This document shows positions 5,668 through 11,341 of a stretch of 11,341 nucleotides of DNA, in pieces. Position 1 is the first letter of the stretch. Each line of letters starts with the position of its first letter. The position numbers and the translations under genes are program-made. The DNA is from Pseudomaricurvus sp965662505. Lineage in GTDB: Bacteria; Pseudomonadota; Gammaproteobacteria; Pseudomonadales; Cellvibrionaceae. The stretch spans positions 1 through 11,341 of the forward strand of contig NZ_CBFIHX010000110.1 of assembly GCF_965662505.1 (NCBI RefSeq), in the 5' to 3' direction. The notes beneath the pieces are model-generated. The model was given only the letters and a program-made list of their open reading frames with translations. It had not been told where the DNA came from and searched no databases.

Positions 5668-7715
5668 GTGCGACGGGCCGACAATTGCTGCCACGCAACA
5701 GTCTGTTGTGGTTGATATCGGCACAGGGGCTGGCGATCGCTCCCATGTTATTGGAGTTGCCATACTGGTTGATCGGTCTCTGGGGGCTGGTGTTAATCTG
5801 GCGCTTACAGGAGTTCCGTGGTCGTTGGGCCATGCCGGGCAAGTTGATCAAGACCGCGATGGTCGCGGTCTGTGTCTCGGGGTTGTTCCTGTCGTTTGGC
5901 CGGTTGCTTGGGCTGGAGCCCATGGTGACCATGCTGATTTGTGCCTTGCTGCTGAAACAGCTGGAAATGCAGCGTCGTCAAGATGCCTTGTTGTTGGTGT
6001 ATCTGACGTTCTTTCTCATCGGGGTGCAGTTTCTCTTTAGCCAGACGCTACTGGCCAGTGTGTATGGCGCAGTGTGCGTGTGGATCGCTCTCTGCTCGTT
6101 GTTGAGCATGCACCAGCCCTCTGGCCATGAAAGGCCCTGGCGAAGTTTGCGGTTGGCGGGGCGATTGTCTTTGCATACTGTGCCACTGATGATTCTGCTG
6201 TTCCTGGTGATGCCGCGATTCGGCTCTTTGTGGTCTGTTCCCAACCCCACTCAGTCTGCAAAAACCGGTGTCAGTGACAGCATGTCGCCGGGAGACTTTT
6301 CCCGCTTGTCCCGCTCTGGAGGCGTCGCTTTCCGAGTGACATTTGACGGAGAACGGCCTCCCCAGCATCTGCTGTATTGGCGTGGCTTGGTGTTTTCGGA
6401 ATTTGATGGTCGCCGTTGGACCCAGAGGAAAGGGCGTGAATGGGACTATCGTGATGGCTCATTGGTAGACTGGTACAGCGATGCTCCATCGGACTGGCGC
6501 ATACAATCCGGGTCGGGAAATAGTGAGTTATCTAAGCCAGTGACCTACAGCATTATCATGGAAGCCAGTCATCAACGCTGGTTGTACGGTCTGATGGCTC
6601 CGGTGGCGTTTGAGCAAGATCCACTCTATGGATTGACCCGGAATTTTACCTTGCTACGCCGCCAGCCCGTTCATCAGCGCCTGCAGTACGAGGTGACCTC
6701 TCAGCTGGAATATCAAGCGAGTACCGAACCCTTAACGTCTCGGCAGCGAGCGCGAGAGCTGGCTCTGCCTGACGGCTTTAACCCTGAAACCTTGCAGAAG
6801 GCCAACGCATGGCGGCAGCAGGCTGGCTCAGAGCAGGCGTATTTGAGCAAGGTTTTGGCTTTTTATCGGGATAATTTTGATTACACCCTTGAGCCACCGG
6901 CCTTGGGGCGCGATACCGTTGACGAGTTTCTCTGGCAAACACAGCGTGGTTTTTGTGAGCATTTCGCCAGCAGTTTTGTGGTGTTGATGCGAGCAGCGGG
7001 CATCCCGGCCCGAGTCGTCGCGGGTTACCAGGGGGGCGAATACAATTCAGCGGATGATTACCTGGTGGTTCATCAATACGATGCACACGCCTGGACGGAA
7101 GTCTGGCTGGAGGGGCAGGGCTGGACTCGTGTGGATCCCACGGCAGCCGTGGCTGCTGATCGGGTGGAGCGCAGCCTCGGTGACTTGCAGTCTGACATGG
7201 TGGAAGGCGCACTGTCTTTAGGGCGTTATCGCCAGTTTAAGTGGGTGGCGGAATTGCGTATGGAGTGGGACGCCCTAAATTATCGTTGGCATAAGGCCGT
7301 GATTAATTTTGACAGTAAGGCCCAGAGCGAGCTGTTGAGCAATTTGTTGGGCGGCGTCAGCCCTCTGCGGTTGGTACTTTTTGTTCTGTTGGTAGGGGGC
7401 GGTCTTCTGTTGCTGATCAGTCTGCATTTGTGGTGGCGTGCTCGACCGGCTCCCAAACCTCCTGCGTTGCATCAGTGTGAGCGTTTCGAGCGACTTCTCC
7501 GGCGCAAAGGCTGGGTGCGATTGGACAGAGAGCCTGTGGGTGAATTTGCTGCCCGGGTTTCGGCGTCTGTCAGCCCAAAACATTCCGGTATTGCGGAAGC
7601 CGTATCGGACTTTGCGGATCTGTTCCAGCGCGAACAATATGCCGGAGAAGTGGTGTCGTCCGCCCAGTGGCGTCATTCCCTCAAGTCTTTGCAGCGTGTC
7701 CTGAGAGAACTGTAA
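5664..7715 (+). CDS. tgpA: TgpA-type membrane transglutaminase-like protein (DUF3488-transglutaminase-DUF4129)
   Basis: A 683-residue protein in the architecture of Pseudomonas TgpA. Residues about 12-185 hold a cluster of membrane helices (DUF3488 region), ending in the typical LVMPRFGSLW at 181-190. A periplasmic domain follows, with the conserved YWRGLVFSEFDGRRW (238-252). The transglutaminase core has Cys431 in RGFCEHFASSFV, then AAGIPARVVAGYQGG, His475 in YDAHAWTEVW and Asp491 in WTRVDPTAA, a complete Cys-His-Asp triad. A last membrane helix (about 568-590) leads to a cytoplasmic DUF4129-like tail (600-683). The catalytic domain faces the periplasm; the natural substrate is not established, though in P. 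aeruginosa the protein is reported as important for viability. It overlaps the upstream DUF58 gene by 4 bases. The length is normal and no key residue is missing. Confidence 0.93.
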   Translation: MSATGRQLLPRNSLLWLISAQGLAIAPMLLELPYWLIGLWGLVLIWRLQEFRGRWAMPGKLIKTAMVAVCVSGLFLSFGRLLGLEPMVTMLICALLLKQLEMQRRQDALLLVYLTFFLIGVQFLFSQTLLASVYGAVCVWIALCSLLSMHQPSGHERPWRSLRLAGRLSLHTVPLMILLFLVMPRFGSLWSVPNPTQSAKTGVSDSMSPGDFSRLSRSGGVAFRVTFDGERPPQHLLYWRGLVFSEFDGRRWTQRKGREWDYRDGSLVDWYSDAPSDWRIQSGSGNSELSKPVTYSIIMEASHQRWLYGLMAPVAFEQDPLYGLTRNFTLLRRQPVHQRLQYEVTSQLEYQASTEPLTSRQRARELALPDGFNPETLQKANAWRQQAGSEQAYLSKVLAFYRDNFDYTLEPPALGRDTVDEFLWQTQRGFCEHFASSFVVLMRAAGIPARVVAGYQGGEYNSADDYLVVHQYDAHAWTEVWLEGQGWTRVDPTAAVAADRVERSLGDLQSDMVEGALSLGRYRQFKWVAELRMEWDALNYRWHKAVINFDSKAQSELLSNLLGGVSPLRLVLFVLLVGGGLLLLISLHLWWRARPAPKPPALHQCERFERLLRRKGWVRLDREPVGEFAARVSASVSPKHSGIAEAVSDFADLFQREQYAGEVVSSAQWRHSLKSLQRVLREL

Positions 7716-7757
7716 ACCCTACCGCTCTGTTGCAATCAGCCTCCAAACCCCTCAAAA

Positions 7758-7780
7758 CAGGGCACCAAAATGGTGCCCTG
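7758..7780. promoter_or_regulatory. NtrC-type operator (alternatively tgpA terminator hairpin)
   Basis: CAGGGCACCA and TGGTGCCCTG are perfect 10-base arms around AAA. The core GCACCAAAATGGTGC fits the enterobacterial NtrC consensus GCACY-N4-TGGTGC at every defined base. It lies about 290 bp before the amtB ATG and roughly 140 bp before the transcript start predicted from the sigma-54 candidate, a normal enhancer distance. As an RNA hairpin it starts 43 bases after the tgpA stop, but on the plus strand it is followed by GTTGAATT rather than a T-run, which weakens the terminator reading. Both roles could coexist. Confidence 0.5.
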
Positions 7781-7877
7781 GTTGAATTCCTGAACCACCG
7801 TTGTGCAAAATTAAACTATTTTAAGTTTGAAGCGATTCCATCCCTGTTTTGGTCTTGAGAAAATAAGGCGTGCTATG

Positions 7878-7898
7878 CACAATAATGGCTTTATTGTG
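7878..7898. repeat. 8-bp inverted repeat overlapping the candidate amtB promoter
   Basis: CACAATAA (7878-7885) and TTATTGTG (7891-7898) are perfect arms around a 5-base TGGCT spacer. The repeat contains the -24 GG and ends just before the -12 GC of the candidate sigma-54 element. It could be a separate operator, or coincidence in AT-rich DNA. Confidence 0.35.
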
Positions 7899-7901
7899 GC
7901 T
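7886..7901 (+). promoter_or_regulatory. Candidate sigma-54 (RpoN) -24/-12 promoter for amtB
   Basis: TGGCTTTATTGTGGCT keeps the invariant GG (7887-7888) and GC (7899-7900) with exactly 10 bases between, as in TGGCAC-N5-TTGCW. It matches 8 of the 12 informative positions; the central CAC part is poor. The transcript would start near 7912 and have a leader of about 150 nt. A second candidate at 7950-7965 (TGGTGC...TTGTT) has GT instead of GC at -12. Confidence 0.35.
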
Positions 7902-8059
7902 CCAAATCAGTGCGGTTTTTGTAACGTACTGAATTATAAAGAAATATTTTGGTGCCTTTCTTGTTGTCTCTGGTGCGCTTTTGTTTCGTTTTGTTCGGGC
8001 GATGAATTCGTTCTGGATAGTAATGATCGTGCGTCAGGTAACGTTGGCGGATAGAGATT

Positions 8060-9349
8060 ATGAAAAAATTAAGTGTATTTGGGGCTTTGGCCTGCTTACC
8101 TTTTGGTGTGTTGGCTGATGATGGTCTGAGTGGCGCGAACACAGCCTGGATGCTGATGGCAACGGCGCTGGTGCTGTTTATGACCTTGCCTGGATTGTCA
8201 TTGTTTTACGGCGGTTTGGTGCGATCCAAAAACGTACTGTCGATTTTGATGCAGTGCTTTGCGATTGCCTGCGTGGCGTCGTTGTTGTGGTTGATTGTGG
8301 GTTACAGCCTGAGTTTTGGCGAAGGCAGCGCCTGGGTTGGCGATTTCAGTCGGGTCTTTATGGACGGAATGACGCGTGACAGCCTGTCTGGTGATATTCC
8401 TGAATCCCTGTTTTTCATGTTTCAGATGACCTTTGCCATCATCACTCCGGCCCTGATCGTCGGTGGTTTTGCTGAGCGTATGAAATTCTCATCAGTGTTG
8501 ATCTTCAGTGTACTTTGGTCTTTGGCGGTCTATTTCCCTATCTGCCACTGGATCTGGGGTGGCGGCTGGATGGCCGAGTTGGGCGTGGTGGATTTTGCAG
8601 GCGGTATCGTGGTGCACATTACGGCGGGTGTTGCGGCGCTGGTGATTGCTATGGCCATTGGTAATCGTAAAGGCTTCCCGACGACGGCCATGCCGCCTCA
8701 CAATATGACCATGACGATTACCGGTGCCGGTATGCTCTGGGTCGGCTGGTTTGGGTTTAATGGCGGTAGTGCTCTGGCGGCTAACGGTGATGCCGCTATG
8801 GCCATCACAGTGACTCACATTTCCGCTGCGGCTGGTTCTCTGGCCTGGGTGGCGATGGAGTGGATCAAATTCGGTAAGCCTAGTGTGCTGGGGATCGTAA
8901 CGGGTATGGTCGCCGGTCTGGGTACTATTACTCCGGCATCCGGGTTTGTTGGCCCGGCTGGAGCCCTGGTTATTGGTATCAGTGCTGGTGTGATCTGTTT
9001 CTACATGACGCAAACTGTTAAGCGTCGCTGGAAAATCGATGATTCTCTGGATGTTTTCCCTGTGCACGGTATTGGTGGTGTATTAGGCAGTCTGTTGGTT
9101 GCCGTCTTTGCCTCACCGGATCTGGGTATTTTTAGCGGATTTGGCACCGGCGTGGAGAACTATTCCATTCTGACTCAGCTGAAAGCCCAATTGATTGGTG
9201 TTGTGGTCGCATTTGTCTATACCGGGGTCTTAACATTTGTCCTTCTCAAATTGACTGGTGTGCTGACCGGTGGCGTTCGAGTTACGGCCGAAACCGAAAC
9301 GGCAGGTCTGGATATCTCGTCCCACGAAGAGGCCGGTTACAAGTTCTGA
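8060..9349 (+). CDS. amtB: Ammonium transporter AmtB (Amt/MEP/Rh family)
   Basis: A 429-residue inner-membrane ammonium channel, the length of E. coli AmtB. Residues 1-19 form a cleavable signal peptide (MKKLSVFGALACLPFGVLA, then DDG), followed by 11 membrane helices. The family signature DFAGGIVVH is at 178-186, with pore His186 and its twin His336 in FPVHGIGG. FFMFQMTFA (118-126) and WFGFNGGSALA (230-240) supply the Phe-gate region. The C-terminal tail GLDISSHEEAGY closely matches the tail that docks PII/GlnK, so post-translational closure by GlnK is expected. The usual upstream glnK is absent here; tgpA is the neighbour. ATG 8060 follows GGATAGAGA. NtrC-like and sigma-54-like elements upstream suggest induction under nitrogen limitation. 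All key residues are present. Confidence 0.97.
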   Translation: MKKLSVFGALACLPFGVLADDGLSGANTAWMLMATALVLFMTLPGLSLFYGGLVRSKNVLSILMQCFAIACVASLLWLIVGYSLSFGEGSAWVGDFSRVFMDGMTRDSLSGDIPESLFFMFQMTFAIITPALIVGGFAERMKFSSVLIFSVLWSLAVYFPICHWIWGGGWMAELGVVDFAGGIVVHITAGVAALVIAMAIGNRKGFPTTAMPPHNMTMTITGAGMLWVGWFGFNGGSALAANGDAAMAITVTHISAAAGSLAWVAMEWIKFGKPSVLGIVTGMVAGLGTITPASGFVGPAGALVIGISAGVICFYMTQTVKRRWKIDDSLDVFPVHGIGGVLGSLLVAVFASPDLGIFSGFGTGVENYSILTQLKAQLIGVVVAFVYTGVLTFVLLKLTGVLTGGVRVTAETETAGLDISSHEEAGYKF

Positions 9350-9372
9350 GAGCGAGTATCCTGATCTTCTTG

Positions 9373-9399
9373 AAAAGCCCGCTCAACGCGGGCTTTTTT
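9373..9399 (+). terminator. Intrinsic terminator of amtB
   Basis: AAAAGCCCGC, a TCAAC loop and GCGGGC followed by six T (9394-9399) form a textbook rho-independent terminator, beginning 24 bases after the amtB stop. The A-run in front mirrors the T-run, so it could also act on antisense transcription. Confidence 0.9.
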
Positions 9400-9523
9400 G
9401 TGCCTCTGAAACGCTCTTTAATGAGGACTGGCGCGATGCCCGTGAGGGCCGATCTGAAGCCTCCGGCTTTTCGGGTGAAGTTCCTTTGTGAGTCCGTTAA
9501 AATGGCTGCTTTTTGCGCTGTCT

Positions 9524-9527
9524 GGAG
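9524..9527 (+). promoter_or_regulatory. Shine-Dalgarno deciding the TTG start of the MFS gene
   Basis: GGAG lies 6 bases before the TTG at 9534. An in-frame TAA at 9528-9530 immediately precedes that codon, so no longer protein is possible. The next in-frame ATG would cut into the first membrane helix. Confidence 0.65.
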
Positions 9528-9533
9528 TAAGCC

Positions 9534-10763
9534 TTGGGGCTGTTTGTTAAGTATTTGCTGGCCATAGGCTTTGCGGCTCTGGCGATGGGTATACAGATTG
9601 TGCTTTTGCCCTGGCTTGCCGTGGGAGAGCTGCACTTGTCTGCCGATCAAGTAGGGTGGGTGCAGTCTGCCGTCTTGTTGCCAGGGGTCGTGTTGATGCT
9701 GTTTGGCGGTGTGTTCGCTGATCGAACCGGAGCCGTCAGTCTACTTCCAGGATTGTACGGCTTGCTGGCGGTTTGCCATGGCGTCATGTTATGGCAAGTG
9801 GGGTTGGGAATGCTCTTCTTACCCATGCTGCTGGGCTATGCCTTGTTGTTGGGTATTTGTAATGCGTTTATCCAGCCGTTGCGGGAGAAAGTATTGCCGC
9901 AGTTCGCAGACAGTGAGTCCAGCTTACAAACCTCAGTGGTGCAGATCAGTCTTTGTGTCTATGTGGCTCAAGCTATTGGAGTGAGTCTGGCTGGGCATAT
10001 GGAGCAGTGGGGAGTGACCACTGTGTTGGCGATTCAGTGTGCCGCTGTTGCGGTCAGTGCCGTGTTGTTTTTTCTGTTGGTACGACAAGGCAAGCCAGGT
10101 CGCTCTCAGAATGATCAGAATCCCGTTGTCGATCAGCAGTCCTCGATGGTCTCTATCGCAGAAGGTGTGCGGTTTGTTGTTCGCCATCGGGTATTAAAGC
10201 ATCTGATGGTTTTGGTCGGTTTTAACGGCTTTATGCACATTGGGGTGTTTGTCGTCGCGTTGCCGTTACTGGCGAGGGATATTTATCAGCAAGATGCGTT
10301 GTATTTTGCCGGCTTGCAGCTTGTCTTTGTCGGGGGAAATATTGTTGCAACGCTGGGTTTGCTCCGCCGCGGCCAGGTGGAACAGTTAGGCCGCCCGGTA
10401 CTGTTTTGCTTGCTCTATGCGGGCATTATTATGATGGCGATATCCGCACAGCCCAAAGCCTTTGGGTTGTTGTTTCTGGTGTTTGCCTGGGGCGTGGTGG
10501 CAGGGGTTTCGGCCAGTCTGGGTAAATCCTTGCTGCACCAACAGGTGGATGAGAGTTATCGCGGTCGGGTGTTGTCCATATATCAGCTGGCGTTATTTGG
10601 CGCTGCGCCTTTGGGGGCATTGGCCTGTGGTTATGCAGTGCATAGCTGGGGTGCGTTGAACCTGTTCAGGATTGGCGGTGGCCTGTCTCTGGTGTTGTTT
10701 GTGCTCTATTTGGGCGTGCGTCCTTTTTGGAATATTTCTACCGAAAGTGTCAGGACGCCATAA
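9534..10763 (+). CDS. MFS exporter, MFS_3/EntS-like
   Basis: A 409-residue major facilitator with two six-helix halves joined by a hydrophilic loop at about 184-208 (KPGRSQNDQNPVVDQQSS). The cytoplasmic loop 2-3 signature is GGVFADRTG at 58-66, the classic G.xxDR.G pattern. The second half carries RGRVLSIYQLALFGAAPLG followed by GALACGYAV..WG, typical of the MFS_3 (PF05977) group that includes the enterobactin exporter EntS. It probably uses the proton gradient to export a small molecule across the inner membrane; the substrate cannot be read. The start is a TTG with a good ribosome site. No siderophore or drug-resistance gene is adjacent, so context does not help. It lies 134 bp after the amtB terminator and is thus a separate unit, convergent with the PLD gene. 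Confidence 0.88.
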   Translation: MGLFVKYLLAIGFAALAMGIQIVLLPWLAVGELHLSADQVGWVQSAVLLPGVVLMLFGGVFADRTGAVSLLPGLYGLLAVCHGVMLWQVGLGMLFLPMLLGYALLLGICNAFIQPLREKVLPQFADSESSLQTSVVQISLCVYVAQAIGVSLAGHMEQWGVTTVLAIQCAAVAVSAVLFFLLVRQGKPGRSQNDQNPVVDQQSSMVSIAEGVRFVVRHRVLKHLMVLVGFNGFMHIGVFVVALPLLARDIYQQDALYFAGLQLVFVGGNIVATLGLLRRGQVEQLGRPVLFCLLYAGIIMMAISAQPKAFGLLFLVFAWGVVAGVSASLGKSLLHQQVDESYRGRVLSIYQLALFGAAPLGALACGYAVHSWGALNLFRIGGGLSLVLFVLYLGVRPFWNISTESVRTP

Positions 10764-10776
10764 CCTGATTCTCAAC

Positions 10777-10839
10777 GGGATAACCCGATCCAGACAGTGA
10801 GCATGGAATTGGGTAGCCCGCGAGAGTTAAGGTTATCCC
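10777..10839. repeat. 9-bp inverted repeat between convergent MFS and PLD genes
   Basis: GGGATAACC (10777-10785) and GGTTATCCC (10831-10839) are perfect inverted arms separated by 45 bases. A nested CGGG-ATAA-CCCG mini-hairpin lies at 10776-10787 and a GGGTAGCCC at 10811-10819. No T-run follows on either strand. It fills the 91-bp convergent gap and may help end transcription through structure, but this is unproven. Confidence 0.35.
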
Positions 10840-10854
10840 CGCATCAGCGTTCAA

Positions 10855-11341
10855 CTATATCTGGGATTCAATGGGCAGCAGAGACAGCAGCCAGACTTTG
10901 AAACGCTGCCAGCCAGTCGATTCGGGCTCGGAGTGTAAGGTGATTTCCTGTCCGTTATCGTCCTCAGCTTGCCATTGCAGATCACCTTGATCATCCAGTG
11001 TCAGATGCCAGGCAAAGTCCGGCATGGTCCATTCCTTGTAGGTGTTGGCCAGTTGTTCGTTGATCTCTGGGCTCTCAATATAGACTCCGATCTCTGTATT
11101 CTGCAGGATCGATCGTCCATCCAGGTTAACTGAGCCGATTACGACCTTGTCATCGTCAATGACGAAAGACTTGGCGTGAAGACTGGCACGAGACTCGCCC
11201 TTAAACCATTTCAATCGACGCTGTTTACCGGCTTGCGAGCGCAGTTCCCATAACTGGACACCAGACTCTAGTAGGGGTTTGCGGTATTGGCTGTAACCGC
11301 TGTGAACGACGGCCACGTCCGTGGTGCTGAGCGCATTGGTT
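10855..11341 (-). CDS. C-terminal part of a phospholipase D family protein (ClsC-like cardiolipin synthase)
   Basis: The frame runs off the right edge (the first full codon there is ACC, 11338-11340), so the 5' part of the gene is missing. About 161 C-terminal residues are seen. They start TNALSTTDVAVVHSGYSQY, the usual approach to the second catalytic half. The HKD motif lies at 11125-11178 and reads HAKSFVID then DDKVVIGSVN (HxKx4Dx6GSxN). NLDGRSILQNTEIGVYIESP follows, as in cardiolipin synthase C (YmdC). The protein ends VWLLSLLPIESQI, a typical ClsC-type C-terminus. ClsC joins phosphatidylethanolamine and phosphatidylglycerol into cardiolipin at the inner membrane. A general PLD-family assignment is firm; the ClsC role depends on the missing first HKD half. 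The GTG at 11314-11316 is internal, not a start. Confidence 0.85.
   Translation of the reverse strand, partial: TNALSTTDVAVVHSGYSQYRKPLLESGVQLWELRSQAGKQRRLKWFKGESRASLHAKSFVIDDDKVVIGSVNLDGRSILQNTEIGVYIESPEINEQLANTYKEWTMPDFAWHLTLDDQGDLQWQAEDDNGQEITLHSEPESTGWQRFKVWLLSLLPIESQI

Larger units (their letters stand above)
7716..8059. other. Gene-poor leader region between tgpA and amtB
   Basis: This 344-bp stretch holds no convincing gene. In order it contains: a perfect hairpin/NtrC-like repeat (7758-7780), an AT-rich segment, an 8-bp inverted repeat (7878-7898) overlapping a candidate sigma-54 promoter (7886-7901), two TGGTGC half-sites exactly 20 bases apart (7950 and 7970), a pyrimidine-rich tract, and the amtB ribosome site. 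A 59-codon frame (7875-8054) stops 5 bases before amtB but overlaps the promoter candidate and has no recognisable product. Confidence 0.6.

Noticed and set aside
5657..6040. 127-codon plus-strand frame overlapping the start of tgpA
   Set aside because: An out-of-frame shadow. The tgpA frame has membrane helices and a strong ribosome site; this one has neither.
6778..7212. 144-codon open frame antisense to tgpA
   Set aside because: It lies opposite the transglutaminase catalytic region, whose residues are clearly conserved in the plus frame; the antisense product is low-complexity Pro/Arg-rich.
7827..7874. Extension of the small pre-amtB frame to ATG 7827
   Set aside because: No ribosome site and no family match for the extra residues; even the shorter version is doubtful.
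8492..9067. 191-codon open frame antisense to amtB
   Set aside because: It is a mirror of the strongly biased amtB codons, rich in His, Arg and Thr, with no domain pattern.
9435..9471. Small hairpins (GCCC-GTGA-GGGC and AAGCC-TCC-GGCTT) after the amtB terminator
   Set aside because: Stems are only 4-5 bp and a full terminator already lies upstream; they are too weak to call.
11314..11316. GTG as start of a 153-residue PLD protein
   Set aside because: The frame stays open to the right edge with conserved PLD-family residues (TNALSTTDVA), so this is an internal Val codon of a truncated gene.

Overview
The window looks like chromosomal DNA from a free-living, probably marine or environmental gammaproteobacterium. 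This is inferred from a YjaG-type DUF416 gene (a family typical of Gammaproteobacteria), an AmtB with an enterobacterial-style GlnK-binding tail, a DUF58-TgpA pair and a ClsC-like phospholipase D. I cannot name the genus from sequence alone.

Layout. (1) 1-2225, plus strand: a visibly AT-richer block holding the 3' end of an unrecognised gene, a class 3 lipase of the type found among secreted or type VI effector lipases, and a gene for a two-part protein (L7/L12-like helical segment plus DcrB/DUF1795-like domain) that is split by an in-frame TAA. (2) 2232-4444, minus strand: a flavin monooxygenase with a complete Baeyer-Villiger fingerprint, and upstream of it a yjaG (DUF416) gene, with a perfect 8-bp palindrome between them. 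(3) 4648-7715, plus strand: a translationally coupled DUF58 gene and a TgpA-type transglutaminase gene, without the MoxR ATPase gene that usually comes first. (4) 7716-9349: a 344-bp leader and amtB. The leader carries a perfect inverted repeat that matches the NtrC operator consensus and a candidate sigma-54 -24/-12 element, so nitrogen control of amtB is likely. No glnK is adjacent. (5) 9534-10763: an MFS_3/EntS-like exporter with a TTG start and a strong ribosome binding site. (6) 10855 to the right edge, minus strand: the C-terminal part of a ClsC/PLD-family protein, cut by the window edge.

Most of the window is ordinary housekeeping and accessory metabolism. The items most worth a second look are the lipase block with its nonsense-interrupted partner gene, the NtrC-like site upstream of an amtB that lacks glnK, and a small convergent terminator hairpin whose two arms contain the stop codons of the opposing genes. 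I found no rRNA, tRNA, CRISPR array, transposase or IS end.
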